Shown piece by piece: positions 18,001 through 28,692 of a stretch of DNA of 64,000 nt. The stretch is from Leucobacter massiliensis (GTDB taxonomy: Bacteria > Actinomycetota > Actinomycetes > Actinomycetales > Microbacteriaceae). Below the pieces are notes generated by a model. The model was given only the letters and a program-made list of their open reading frames with translations. It had not been told where the DNA came from and did not search any database. A program made the position numbers and the translations under genes. The stretch's first letter is position 1. Every line of letters begins with the position of its first letter. The DNA is taken from the NCBI RefSeq assembly GCF_002982315.1, contig NZ_MWZD01000022.1, forward strand, positions 124,001 to 188,000. Reading direction: 5' to 3'.

Positions 18001-19167
18001 GTGGCACTGGGCGGAGCGGGAGAGCGCGACACGGTTTCGGTGTCGCCGGCCACGACTCGGGGGAGGTGGCGCAGGGGCACGGCCCTCGCCGTGCTCGCCT
18101 TCGCCGCGCTCGGCTTGGCGGGCTGCCAGACCGGTGCCTCGGGGGGCGCACCGGACGCTGCGACGTCCGTCGAACTGCCGCCGCTGAGCGAGCTCACCCC
18201 GCTCGAAGACCCCACCGCCTACGAGGGCCCCACCACGGCCGTGGTCGGCGGCCCCAGCATCCCGCCCCTGGATTCCGCCCCGGATCCGGAGCTCCCCGTC
18301 ACCGTCGTGTCGCACGATCGTGGCGGCGAGGCCGAGGTGACCGTGTCGGACGTCTCCCGGGTGGTGCCGCTGTCGCTCAGCGGCTCCGTCGGCGAGCTGG
18401 TCCACGCCTTCGGAATGTCGGGGAACATCGTCGGCCGCGATATCTCGACGAATTTCCCGGGCAGCGAGGACATTCCGGTGGTGACCCGTGACGGGCACTC
18501 GGTCGATGCGGAGGGGGTGCTGGCGCTCGATCCCTCGCTGATCATCACGGACGGCAGCATCGGTCCTACCGACGTGGTGCTGCAGCTGCGCGACGCGGGC
18601 ATCCCGGTCGTCACGGTGGATCGCGCGATCGACGCCGAGTCGAGCTACGTCACGGCGCAGCAGGTGGCCGATGCGCTGGGCGTCGGCTCGGCGGCCCCGG
18701 CCCTCATCGACAGGCTGCAGCAGGCCATTGCCGACACGGAGGCGGAGGTGCGGACCCTGCTGCCCGCCGAGGAGTCGAAGCGTCCGCGGGTGGCGTTCCT
18801 CTACGTGCGGGGGACCGCGGGGATCTTCTACCTCTTCGGGGAGGGAAGCGGGGTGGACAGCCTCATCCGCTCGATCGGCGCGGTCGACGCAGCGGAGGAG
18901 ATCGGCTGGGAGGGGGAGAAGCCGATGACGGAGGAGGCGCTCATCGGCATGGACCCCGACATCATCCTCGTCATGAGCAAGGGCCTTGAGAGCGCGGGCG
19001 GCGTGGACGGCCTGCTCGCCGCTCAGCCGAGCATCGCGCTGACGACGGCGGGCCAGCACAGGCGCATCATCGACGTCGACGACGATGTGCTGTTCGCGGG
19101 CGGCACGCGCATCCCCGACGTCATCGACGGCCTCGCCCGCGCCGTGTATGCACCGGACTCGCTCTGA
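18001..19167 (+). CDS. hmuT: Haem-binding lipoprotein HmuT
   Basis: A 388-residue substrate-binding lipoprotein of the haem importer. Lipobox LAGC with Cys42, then a PF01497-type fold: VSRVVPLSLSGSVGELVHA, GRDISTNFPGSEDIPVVTRD, ALDPSLIITDGSIGP, and a C-terminal DIILVMSKGLESAGGVDG segment. Start is the GTG at 18001 with GAGGGAG 8 nt upstream. It receives haem from HtaA proteins and docks on HmuU. Its last codons (GAC TCG CTC TGA) and stop are repeated 85 bp downstream (see the repeat at 19156), so the 3' end sits inside a duplicated segment. Confidence 0.92.
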   Translation: MALGGAGERDTVSVSPATTRGRWRRGTALAVLAFAALGLAGCQTGASGGAPDAATSVELPPLSELTPLEDPTAYEGPTTAVVGGPSIPPLDSAPDPELPVTVVSHDRGGEAEVTVSDVSRVVPLSLSGSVGELVHAFGMSGNIVGRDISTNFPGSEDIPVVTRDGHSVDAEGVLALDPSLIITDGSIGPTDVVLQLRDAGIPVVTVDRAIDAESSYVTAQQVADALGVGSAAPALIDRLQQAIADTEAEVRTLLPAEESKRPRVAFLYVRGTAGIFYLFGEGSGVDSLIRSIGAVDAAEEIGWEGEKPMTEEALIGMDPDIILVMSKGLESAGGVDGLLAAQPSIALTTAGQHRRIIDVDDDVLFAGGTRIPDVIDGLARAVYAPDSL

Positions 19168-19304
19168 GCGACGCGCAGCGTCGCGCGGTCCCGTGCCGGG
19201 CGCGCCCTCGCGCCCGGCTGACGTGCGCAGCACGGAGGAAGACTCGCTGTAGGCGACGCGCAGCGTCGCGCGGTCCGGTGCCGGGCGCGCCCTCGCGCCC
19301 GGCT
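19156..19304 (+). repeat. Duplicated 3' end of hmuT with paired hairpins
   Basis: A 64-bp segment occurs at 19156-19219 and again at 19241-19304 (period 85 bp). It begins inside hmuT, includes its stop codon (DSL-TGA; DSL-TAG in the second copy) and carries two hairpins: GCGACGC-GCA-GCGTCGC (19168-19184 and 19253-19269) and CCGGGCGCG-CCCT-CGCGCCCGG. The hairpins could terminate hmuT. The same 17-nt hairpin type occurs beside both tRNA-tail repeats. Confidence 0.85.
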
Positions 19305-19396
19305 CTCCCTGTCATCTTCTTGGCAGGCGTGCCGTTGTACGCTTGTGGAATGCCGCCCTGGGGGTGGTTGCGCCGGCGAGCAAGAGGGAGATGAGC

Positions 19397-20176
19397 GTGA
19401 CGCAGACGAGCGAGCAGGCTGCTGAGCGCCGTGGGTCGCGTGGCGACTTCCCGGAGGATCGCTTCGATCGCGTGGAGCCGAGTGGTCGTGTGGGGGCTCA
19501 TCGCATCACTGCTCGCCCACGGTACGTGTGGCAGTACCTGGTGGCCGGGCTGCTCGGTTTCGCCCTGCTGACGACGCTCGGAATCGTGGTCGTCCAGGGA
19601 ATGGGCGGCGCGGATGCGCTGCCGCTCGGCCGGGGGGACGGCGAGTCGGCGGCGCCGGCCCGCGTGCAGGCGGAGCTGAACCCCGATGCGACGGTCGCGG
19701 TGCTGAACGGGACGGAGACCCCGGATCTGGCGGCGACGGTCGACGGGATCATCACCTCCGAGCAGTGGGGGCAGATTCGCTTCTCGGGGGCGGCCGCATC
19801 CTCGGATGTGTCGATCTCGGCGGTGTTCTACGCGGATCCCGCCGACGAGGCCGCTGCGGAGGGTCTCGCGGCGAAGCTGGGGGGACTCTCCACCTACGTG
19901 ACGGAGGACTACGCCGACTACGGGGTGCAACTGGTCGTGCTGCTCGGAGCCGACTACGCGGGACCCGGCTTGGAGGAGGCGCAGCAGGGCGGCGACGGCT
20001 CCCCGGAGGGATCGGACGCGCCGGAGAGTGACGAGGCCCCGGCGGGCGGTGAAGCGGACGGCGAGGCTGCGCAGACGGATCCGGCGACGGGGTGGCCGAT
20101 CGATCCGGCGACGGGGTGGCCCGTCGATCCCGCGACGGGTCAGCCGACCGATCCTGCGACGATCCCCGCGGGCTGA
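19397..20176 (+). CDS. LytR_C-domain membrane protein
   Basis: About 259 residues: a charged cytoplasmic N-terminus, one membrane helix at about 47-70, a LytR C-terminal (PF13399) domain at about 92-190 beginning VAVLNGTETPDLAATV, and a low-complexity tail with the short repeat DPATGWPIDPATGWPVDPAT. LytR_C domains accompany wall-assembly enzymes, but this protein lacks the LCP catalytic domain, so it is probably an accessory wall protein. GTG 19397 lies 6 nt after GAGGGAG; the ATG at 19391 is too close to that site. It sits just upstream of groEL but has its own stop and a 182-bp gap, so co-transcription is doubtful. Confidence 0.8.
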   Translation: MTQTSEQAAERRGSRGDFPEDRFDRVEPSGRVGAHRITARPRYVWQYLVAGLLGFALLTTLGIVVVQGMGGADALPLGRGDGESAAPARVQAELNPDATVAVLNGTETPDLAATVDGIITSEQWGQIRFSGAAASSDVSISAVFYADPADEAAAEGLAAKLGGLSTYVTEDYADYGVQLVVLLGADYAGPGLEEAQQGGDGSPEGSDAPESDEAPAGGEADGEAAQTDPATGWPIDPATGWPVDPATGQPTDPATIPAG

Positions 20177-20225
20177 GGCCGGCGTCGGGGACGCGGGCCG
20201 TGTTCGCTCTTCGCGAGCGAATCTG

Positions 20226-20252
20226 CTTGCACTCGTGATGCCTGAGTGCCAA
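20226..20252 (+). promoter_or_regulatory. CIRCE operator, upstream copy
   Basis: CTTGCACTC-N9-GAGTGCCAA closely follows the HrcA operator TTAGCACTC-N9-GAGTGCTAA. Part of a tandem pair in front of groEL. Confidence 0.85.
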
Positions 20253-20260
20253 GATTGGTG

Positions 20261-21981
<1,721 letters not shown>

Positions 21982-21999
21982 TCCGAACCGGATGACCTC

Positions 22000-22031
22000 A
22001 GGGGGGCCGCACCGTCAGGTGCGGCCCCCCT
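22000..22031. terminator. groEL terminator
   Basis: Perfect 14-bp stem (AGGGGGGCCGCACC / GGTGCGGCCCCCCT) with loop GTCA, 18 nt after the groEL stop. It may also serve the convergent histidine kinase gene. Confidence 0.9.
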
Positions 22032-22164
22032 GCTGCGTCTGCGGCGCTCCGCACCGCCGCCCGCGCACGCGGGGAGAGGCGCGTGCGCACCCCGGGGGCG
22101 CCGGCTCCGCGATGCATGCGTCCGGGCCGCAACCCCCGATCGCGCCGGTGCGCGAGCGGATGCT

Positions 22165-23772
22165 TCAGGGGCGAAGCCGGGGGACCGGGACGGTGTCGTC
22201 GGTCGGGCCGGCGGCGGGGAGCTCGACGCGGAAGGTCGCTCCGCCACCCGGGGTCTCGTGCACGCTGACGCGGCCGCCGTGCGCATCGACGATCGATTTC
22301 ACGATGGCGAGGCCGAGTCCGGAGCCGCCGGTCTCCCGGTTGCGCGAGGTGTCGGCGCGCCAGAACCGCCCGAAGATCTTGTCGCGGATCTGCTCGGGCA
22401 CGCCCTCGCCGTGATCGACGATGTCGAAGCGTGCCATCGGGGTCTCCGGCGGCACCGGGCGGGTGGTCGCCCCGGACGTGCCGCCCGGGCGGGGCGTCTC
22501 GGCGGGGCCGTGCGGCGTCTCGGAGGAGCCGGGGGCGCCTTCGGGCTGCGCCGTCCCAGCGGACACCACGATCTCGATGGGGCTTCCGGCCGGGGTGTGG
22601 CGCATGGCGTTTCCGATGAGGTTGGTCATGAGCTGCCGCACCTTGTGCTCGTCTCCGACGACCTCGGGTCCGCTGGGGTCCTCGACCACCGTGACCTCCC
22701 GCTCGGGGGCCTGCGCGCGGGCGTCGAGGGCGGCGTCGTGGGCGAGCCGGTTGAGGGGGAGCGGGGCGAGTTCGAGGGGACGGCGCTCGTCGAGCCTGGC
22801 GAGGGCCAGCAGATCCTCGACGAGGGAGGTCATGCGGATCGATTCCTTCTCGATCCGCTCCATCGCCTGCGCGATCTGCTCCTGATCCTGCAGCGCGCCC
22901 ATGCGGTAGAGCTCGGCGTAACCGCGGACCGAGACGAGCGGGGTGCGGAGCTCATGGCTGGCGTCGCCGATGAAGCGCCGCATCCGCTCGATGGTGCGGG
23001 CACGGTCCTCGAGGGATCCGTCGAGGCGGTCGAGCATGACGTTGAGTGATTCGCCCAGGTGACCGACCTCGGTGTGCGGGCTCGTCACCATGATCCGCTT
23101 GGAGTAGTCACCGCGGGAGATCTCGAGCGCGGTCTTCTCGACCTCCGCGAGGGGCAGCATCGTGGCGGTGACGAGCAGGCGGGTGAGAGCGGCGCCGAGC
23201 AGGATCACGGCGATGCCGAATGCGGTGAAGATGACGACGTAGTTGGCGATCGTCTGCGTGATGTACGAGGTGGAGCTGGCGATCAGCAGCGAGCCGCTGG
23301 GAACGTTGTTGTCCCGGATCTCGAGGAGGATGGCGCGCCACTCCGTGCCGCTGGGGCTGCGCAGTGTGATGAAGTCGCCGCTGCGCTGGTGCTCTGCGAC
23401 CACGTCGAGGGTGAGCGGCTGGGCGGGCAGCTCGGGGAGGGCGCGCTCGGTGGCCTCGTTCGCCCCGACGAAGCGGTTGTCGCGGATGAGCGTGCCGTCG
23501 GCGTCGAGGATCGCGACGTAGTACTCGCGGTTGGCGAAGAGCACGTCGTTGGCGGTGAGCCGGCCGAGGTCGGCGTTGGGGGCGAGGGCCGGGCTCGGAT
23601 CGCTGCGCAGCTGCTCCAGCTCGGTGGTCTGCTGGTTGATGAGGGTCGGCCGCAGCAGCGCCATGGTGCCGACCCCCGCCACGATCAACCCGAGGAACAG
23701 GATGAACACCGTGACGCCGGTGATCTTCGCGCGCAGCGAGACATCGGTCCAGCGATCGGCGAGACGGGACAC
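22165..23772 (-). CDS. Two-component sensor histidine kinase
   Basis: A 535-residue membrane kinase: helix at about 13-37, extracytoplasmic sensor to about 170, second helix at about 172-200, HAMP domain with LPLAEVEKTALEISRGDYSK, the phospho-acceptor box FIGDASHELRTPL, the N box VRQLMTNLIGNAMRHTPAG and G boxes DHGEGVPEQ and GGSGLGLAIVKS. It should phosphorylate the regulator encoded just upstream. Unusually, about 45 Pro/Gly/Ser/Thr-rich residues are inserted between the N box region and DHGEG, inside the ATP-binding domain. GTG start; one base separates it from the regulator stop. The signal is unknown. Confidence 0.92.
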   Translation of the reverse strand: MSRLADRWTDVSLRAKITGVTVFILFLGLIVAGVGTMALLRPTLINQQTTELEQLRSDPSPALAPNADLGRLTANDVLFANREYYVAILDADGTLIRDNRFVGANEATERALPELPAQPLTLDVVAEHQRSGDFITLRSPSGTEWRAILLEIRDNNVPSGSLLIASSTSYITQTIANYVVIFTAFGIAVILLGAALTRLLVTATMLPLAEVEKTALEISRGDYSKRIMVTSPHTEVGHLGESLNVMLDRLDGSLEDRARTIERMRRFIGDASHELRTPLVSVRGYAELYRMGALQDQEQIAQAMERIEKESIRMTSLVEDLLALARLDERRPLELAPLPLNRLAHDAALDARAQAPEREVTVVEDPSGPEVVGDEHKVRQLMTNLIGNAMRHTPAGSPIEIVVSAGTAQPEGAPGSSETPHGPAETPRPGGTSGATTRPVPPETPMARFDIVDHGEGVPEQIRDKIFGRFWRADTSRNRETGGSGLGLAIVKSIVDAHGGRVSVHETPGGGATFRVELPAAGPTDDTVPVPRLRP

Positions 23773-23773
23773 C

Positions 23774-24475
23774 CTACTTCGTTTCGGTCTTCAGCATGTA
23801 CCCGAAGCCGCGCTTGGTCTGGATGAGGGACTCCTCGGTCAGCGGGTCGAGCTTGCGCCGCAGGTAGGAGATGTACGATTCCACGATCCCGGCGTCGCCG
23901 TTGAAGTCGTACTCCCACACGTGATCGAGGATCTGCGCCTTCGACAGCACGCGGTTGGCGTTCTGCATGAGATAGCGCAGCAGCTTGAACTCGGTGGGGG
24001 AGAGCTCGACGGCGCTGCCCTCGACGGAGACCTCGTGCGTGTCCTGGTCCATGGTGATGGGGCCGACCGTCAGCACCGACTCCTCGTCCTCCTGGATGGT
24101 GCGGCGCAGCACCGCCTTGATGCGGGCGATGATCTCGTCGAGGCTGAAGGGCTTGGTGACGTAGTCGTCGCCGCCGACGGTGAGCCCTTCGACCTTGTCC
24201 TCGGTGTCGTCCTTCGCGGTGAGGAAGATGATGGGGGCGGTGTAGCCGGCCGAGCGCAGGCGCTTGGTCACGCTGAAGCCGTTCATGTCGGGGAGCATGA
24301 CGTCGAGGATGATGAGATCGGGTTCTTCCTCGAGGACGGCGGAGATGGTCTGGGCGCCGTTGGCGACGGCGCGGACGCCGAAGCCGGCGAAGCGCAGGCT
24401 GGTGCTGAGCAGCTCGCGGATGTTCGGCTCGTCATCGACGATGAGGATCCTGGGTCCCTTGTGCTGTGGTGTCAT
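23774..24475 (-). CDS. OmpR-type response regulator
   Basis: A 233-residue regulator with a receiver domain (ILIVDDEPNIRELL, phosphorylation site Asp58 in LIILDVMLPDMNGF, Thr/Lys switch FLTAKDD and YVTKPF) and a C-terminal winged-helix DNA-binding domain (LSPTEFKLLRYLMQNANRVL to YISYLRRKL and TKRGFGYML). Partner of the histidine kinase directly downstream in the same operon. Start ATG 24475; the open frame extends upstream only as a shadow of the helicase gene. Targets are unknown. Confidence 0.95.
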   Translation of the reverse strand: MTPQHKGPRILIVDDEPNIRELLSTSLRFAGFGVRAVANGAQTISAVLEEEPDLIILDVMLPDMNGFSVTKRLRSAGYTAPIIFLTAKDDTEDKVEGLTVGGDDYVTKPFSLDEIIARIKAVLRRTIQEDEESVLTVGPITMDQDTHEVSVEGSAVELSPTEFKLLRYLMQNANRVLSKAQILDHVWEYDFNGDAGIVESYISYLRRKLDPLTEESLIQTKRGFGYMLKTETK

Positions 24476-24566
24476 GCCCCCAGCATCTGATAGTTCGCTA
24501 TGAAGTGGCTGACAATGCTGGACGGGGTGCAGACGGTCGGGGCGGCGACGCCCGAGTCCGGCCGGC

Positions 24567-26243
24567 TCAGTGACTCGGGGAGCCCGCGAGCTCGTCGGCG
24601 TCCATGATCGTGTAGCTGTAGCCCTGCTCCGCGAGGAAGCGCTGCCGGTTCTGCGCGAAATCCTGGTCCACGGTGTCGCGCGCGATGAGCGTGTAGAACG
24701 ACGCGGTGAGCCCGTCCGCCTTGGGGCGCAGCAAGCGGCCGAGGCGCTGCGCCTCCTCCTGGCGGGAGCCGAAGGAGCCCGAGATCTGGATCGCGACGGA
24801 GGCATCGGGCAGGTCCACCGAGAAGTTCGCGACCTTGGAGACGACGAGGATCCGCTCCTCCCCGTCGCGGAAGGCCTGGAACAGCCGCTCCCGCTCGTCC
24901 ACCGGCGTCTGGCCGGTGATGAGCGGAGCGCCCAGGGCCTCCGCCATCGCCTCCAGCTGGTCGATGTACTGCCCGATGACGAGCACGCTCTCGCCTGGGT
25001 GACGCTCGATGATCCTGCGCGCGACCGCTTGCTTCGCGAGCGTCGAGGAGGCGATGCGATAGCGATCCTGATCCTCGGCGACGGCGTACTCCATGCGCTC
25101 GGAGTCGCTGAGCGCGATCCGCACCTCGAAGCAGGCGGCCGGGGCGATGAAGCCCTGCGCCTCGATGTCCTTCCAGGCCGCGTCGTAGCGCTTCGGGCCG
25201 ATGAGGCTGAACACGTCACCCTCGCGGCCGTCCTCCCGCACGAGCGTCGCGGTGAGCCCGAGGCGGCGGCGCGCCTGCAGCTCGGCGGTGAGCTTGAAGA
25301 CGGGAGCGGGCAGCAGGTGCACCTCGTCGTAGACGATCACGCCCCAGTCCTGCGCGTCGAGCAGCGAGAGGTGCTGGTACGCGCCCTTCCGCCGGCTGGT
25401 GAGGATCTGGTAGGTCGCGATGGTGACGGGCTTCACCTCCTTCACCTGCCCGGAATACTCGCCGATCTCGTCCTCGGTGAGCGAGGTCCGGCGCAGCAGC
25501 TCGTCGCGCCACTGGCGGGCCGAGACGGCGTTCGTGACGAGGATCAGGGCCTTCGCGCCGACAGCCGCCATCGAGGCCGCGCCTACGATGGTCTTGCCGG
25601 CTCCGCAGGGCAGCACGACGACGCCCGAGCCGCCGCGCACGAAGGCCTCGACGGCTTTCGCCTGGTACTCGCGCAGCTGCCAGCCCGACTCGGCGAGCTC
25701 GATGTCGTACGGCTCGCCGGGCGTGTAACCCGCGAGGTCCTCCGCGGGCCAGCCGCGGGCGACGAGCTGCTGTTTGAGCTCGCCCCTGGCCCACGCCTCG
25801 ACGGGATAGCTGCGATCGTCGAGTCGGTTGCCGAGCAGCGGAGCGATCTTCTTCGCGCTGGTGACCTCCCGCAGGATCGCGGGGTCGTCGCAGCGCAGGA
25901 TCAGCTCGCCCGCCAGTTCCTCGCCGAACTCCTCTGCCGAGGCCCGCTCGATCGTGAGGCGGCCGTAGCGGCGCATGGTGTCCTCGATCTCGCTCGCCAC
26001 GCCCGTCGGCACGGGGAACTTCGCGTGGCGGTTGAGGGTGCCGAGGATCTCCTCGGCGGTGTGGCCCGCCGCGCGGGCGTTCCACAGCCCGAGCCGGGTG
26101 ACGCGGTAGGTGTGGATGTGCTCGGGCGCGCGTTCCAGCTCGGCGAAGACGGCGAGCTCGTGGCGCGCTTCCTCCGCGTCGGGGTGCCCGACCTCCAACA
26201 GCACGGTGTGGTCGCTCTGCACGATGAGGGGACCGAGAGTCAT
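24567..26243 (-). CDS. XPB/Rad25-type DNA repair helicase
   Basis: About 558 residues, a superfamily 2 helicase of the bacterial XPB group. It has an N-terminal damage-recognition-like domain (1-185), LREYQAKAVEAF, Walker A PCGAGKT, the DEVH box IVYDEVHLLPAP, TATLVREDGREGD (thumb and RED region), and the second RecA fold with GQTPVDERERLFQAFR and QRLGRLLRPK. Bacterial XPB unwinds DNA 3'-5' and is thought to act in nucleotide excision repair. ATG 26243 is used; the frame opens at a TTG nine bases earlier, and no clear ribosome site is seen at either. It is directly downstream of a helicase-associated protein gene, a conserved actinobacterial pair. Confidence 0.93.
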   Translation of the reverse strand: MTLGPLIVQSDHTVLLEVGHPDAEEARHELAVFAELERAPEHIHTYRVTRLGLWNARAAGHTAEEILGTLNRHAKFPVPTGVASEIEDTMRRYGRLTIERASAEEFGEELAGELILRCDDPAILREVTSAKKIAPLLGNRLDDRSYPVEAWARGELKQQLVARGWPAEDLAGYTPGEPYDIELAESGWQLREYQAKAVEAFVRGGSGVVVLPCGAGKTIVGAASMAAVGAKALILVTNAVSARQWRDELLRRTSLTEDEIGEYSGQVKEVKPVTIATYQILTSRRKGAYQHLSLLDAQDWGVIVYDEVHLLPAPVFKLTAELQARRRLGLTATLVREDGREGDVFSLIGPKRYDAAWKDIEAQGFIAPAACFEVRIALSDSERMEYAVAEDQDRYRIASSTLAKQAVARRIIERHPGESVLVIGQYIDQLEAMAEALGAPLITGQTPVDERERLFQAFRDGEERILVVSKVANFSVDLPDASVAIQISGSFGSRQEEAQRLGRLLRPKADGLTASFYTLIARDTVDQDFAQNRQRFLAEQGYSYTIMDADELAGSPSH

Positions 26244-26328
26244 AGCGGTCAAGTCTACGCCGCCCGTCTGCGGGCCGGCTGCGGCCGAGCGGTGCGAGGC
26301 GGCTCGGTCCCTGCGGGGGCGGAGCGGC

Positions 26329-28281
26329 TCAGGCCGGTTCGACCGCGGTGATGAGGTTCACGGGGAGGGTGCGCTCGACTCCCGCCGCCGGGTCGCTGGC
26401 TCGGAGCCTGCCGGCGTTGAGCGAGACGGGCAGGAGAACGAACTCGTGGAGCCGGCCGCGCGCTTCGGCGGTGACGCGCACCGTTGCCCGGTCGCGGATC
26501 GCGAGCTCGAGGCGGCGCGTGAAGTCGCCGCTGCCCGGCTCGGCGCGCGCCGCGGCGTGGACCCGCTCCACCAGCTCGGCGAGCGCGGCGGGGAGGGGCG
26601 GAGGCTCCGCCGCCCGGCTCATGCCCGGCGCCGCGGCGGTCGGGGATCCTCGCCCGGCCGCCCCTGCGGGCGCTCTCGCCCCTCGGGGCCCCGTTTCGTC
26701 GGCCGCCGTGCCGGCCTCGTCGGGGGAGCCGGCCTCGTCGGGAGAGCCGGACTCGGCGGGCGCCGGCCGGCTCGGCTGCGAACGTGAGGCGAGGTAGCGC
26801 GCGTCGGAGAGGGCCGTGAGCACGTGATCCACGCGCAGCCGGGAGGCGAGCGTCGTGTCGTCGATGCGCTGCAGCTGGAGATGCTGGAGCGCGCGATCCA
26901 CGGCGAGCGTGTCGGCGAGTTCGGGGCGGGCCACCTGGATGCGGGTGCGACCGCCGCCGTCGAGCGACTCGCTCACGACGAGCCCGCCCACCCGTTCGGC
27001 GAGCGAGCCCAGCAGGTAGTCGAGGGGCTGCGGGATCCCGGTGAGCGAGACGCGAGCGAACAGGGCCCGCGCCTCTTCCGGCGCGGTGCCGTCGGCGAAT
27101 GCCTCGGCGAGCGATGCCTCGGTGATCCGGCGCGTCGATGCGGCGCCGATGTGCTCCGGGGCGGTGAGCGCGGCGAGCGCGGCCTCGTCGCGCGGGTCGA
27201 GGGGGCCGGGGACGATGACGCTGAGGTCGGGCTGCACATACACCCCGGGCGCGGGATCCGGCAGCAGCTCCTCGGCGAGACGCTGGGCGCGGCTTCGCTC
27301 CCCGCGCAGCAGCAGGGCGCCGGTGCGGCTGAGCGAGCCCCGCGAGCTGAGGCCGAGGTATTCGGCATCGGCGAGGAAGTCGTCGACCGCGGCGAGCTCG
27401 GGGGCGGGAAGCAGCGGGTAGCGCCGGGGCAGCGACGCCGCCGCCGCGGCGAGCGCGTTCGAACCGCCGAGTGCGTCGCGGAGCGGCTCGGGCATCGCCG
27501 AGCTTGCAGCGACCGCGAGTGCGCTCCAGCGTCCGCGGTGGTCGGCGGCGAGCCAGCTCTCCGCTTCGCTCGTCACGAGCAGCGCCGTGGCGACCGGCGC
27601 GGTGAGTCCCGCGCGTGCGATCGCGGTGAGCGCGTGCGTCGCCTGCGCGGCCTCGATGCCGATGCTCTCGGCGAGGGCGCGCACCGCCGCGACCGCAGCG
27701 GAGCCGTTGCGGTTCAGCCGCAGCGGACGCGAGCGCAGCAGGCGCAGGCACTCCGCCGCGTGCCCGACCGCGGTGAGCGCTGCGGTGACCCAGCTGCCCT
27801 CGTCCTCGTCCGGTGCGCCTGCGGCAGTGTGCTCCTCTGCGACAGCGGCGGGGCCCGCCGTCTCCGGCGGGCGAATCGTGCGGGCGTCGGAGGTGCCGCC
27901 TGCGGGTCTGGGGCGGGCGAGCGCGTCGGGGTCCGTGCCGGCCGCCCGGAGGGCCTGGTGCAGCGCCTCCGTGACCTCGGGGAGGGCGACGGGGCGGTGC
28001 TGCTCGATGCCGACGAGCCCGTCGGCGCGGAGGGCGTCGAGGATCGTCTCGTCACCGTCCCGAATCTCCCCCTGTGCGAGGCGAAGGAGCCCGCCGAGTG
28101 CCTCGCCCCGGAGCGGGGTGAGCGCGCGGAGGATCGCTTCCGGGCGGAGCAGCTCGGAGGCGAGGCCGATGGGGTCGGCGACGCCTGCGGGGGCCTGGGG
28201 TCGCCGGCGTCGGACGAGCCGTTCGAGCTCGCTGCGGTCCATCTCCGCGATCGCGGAGGCGAGCGCCAGCGTCCCGCTCAT
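26329..28281 (-). CDS. Helicase-associated protein (XPB/Ssl2 N-terminal-like domain)
   Basis: A 650-residue protein of a family found next to XPB in actinobacteria. Residues 1-130 are helical with an opening LALASAIAEMDRSELERLVRRR; the middle is Ala/Leu-rich helical, and about 380-500 resembles the helicase-associated XPB/Ssl2 N-terminal domain (VYVQPDLSVIVPGPLDP). A Pro/Ser/Ala-rich linker at about 515-560 with a repeated AGSPDEAG motif leads to a C-terminal WYL-like region ending LLPVSLNAGRLRASDP. It has no helicase motifs of its own and may steer the neighbouring XPB. Its biochemical job is not established. Confidence 0.85.
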   Translation of the reverse strand: MSGTLALASAIAEMDRSELERLVRRRRPQAPAGVADPIGLASELLRPEAILRALTPLRGEALGGLLRLAQGEIRDGDETILDALRADGLVGIEQHRPVALPEVTEALHQALRAAGTDPDALARPRPAGGTSDARTIRPPETAGPAAVAEEHTAAGAPDEDEGSWVTAALTAVGHAAECLRLLRSRPLRLNRNGSAAVAAVRALAESIGIEAAQATHALTAIARAGLTAPVATALLVTSEAESWLAADHRGRWSALAVAASSAMPEPLRDALGGSNALAAAAASLPRRYPLLPAPELAAVDDFLADAEYLGLSSRGSLSRTGALLLRGERSRAQRLAEELLPDPAPGVYVQPDLSVIVPGPLDPRDEAALAALTAPEHIGAASTRRITEASLAEAFADGTAPEEARALFARVSLTGIPQPLDYLLGSLAERVGGLVVSESLDGGGRTRIQVARPELADTLAVDRALQHLQLQRIDDTTLASRLRVDHVLTALSDARYLASRSQPSRPAPAESGSPDEAGSPDEAGTAADETGPRGARAPAGAAGRGSPTAAAPGMSRAAEPPPLPAALAELVERVHAAARAEPGSGDFTRRLELAIRDRATVRVTAEARGRLHEFVLLPVSLNAGRLRASDPAAGVERTLPVNLITAVEPA

Positions 28282-28294
28282 GGTGTCGCCGCGG

Positions 28295-28570
28295 TTACTG
28301 CCGCTCGCCGCGGCGGAACTCCGCGCGCCGGCGGCGCTGGCTGATGATGAGCAGCGCGATCAGCAGGATGAAGCCGAGCGGGAGACCGATGAGCGAGATC
28401 CCGTAGACGAACGGCCACAGGCCCTCGGCCATGGCGTAGCGATCGTTCAGCCCCACGATGAGGGTCGCGAAGAACGAGAGGAGCGCCGTCGCGATGATCG
28501 CGAGGGACGCGTAGGCGAGGATCCTTTCGAGGATCGACGGTGGTCTGGATTCGGTGGGCATCCGTGCCAT
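28295..28570 (-). CDS. Small two-helix membrane protein
   Basis: A 91-residue protein with two predicted membrane helices (about 17-41 and 50-76) and a very basic tail (QRRRRAEFRRGERQ). I do not recognise a functional family; similar small proteins sit in this position in related genomes as far as I recall. It ends 13 bp before the helicase-associated gene, so it is probably the first gene of that operon. ATG 28570 and ATG 28561 are both possible starts; neither has a strong ribosome site. Confidence 0.7.
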   Translation of the reverse strand: MARMPTESRPPSILERILAYASLAIIATALLSFFATLIVGLNDRYAMAEGLWPFVYGISLIGLPLGFILLIALLIISQRRRRAEFRRGERQ

Positions 28571-28692
28571 GGTATCGGCTGTGGCGCAGAGGCGGACGGA
28601 GGGGAGCGAGGTAGACTGGGCGGTGTATGCGAGCGCAACGGCTCGCGGCAGATGGACACGGGCGGGGCGACTCGCTGGAGAGGGACGAAGGC

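Noticed and set aside
6274..19167. Siderophore rather than haem uptake
   Set aside because: FecCD and binding-protein families alone would allow it, but three proteins with HtaA domains fix the locus as haem type.
24570..26351. 593-codon plus-strand open frame opposite the XPB helicase
   Set aside because: Antisense shadow of a gene with clear helicase motifs.
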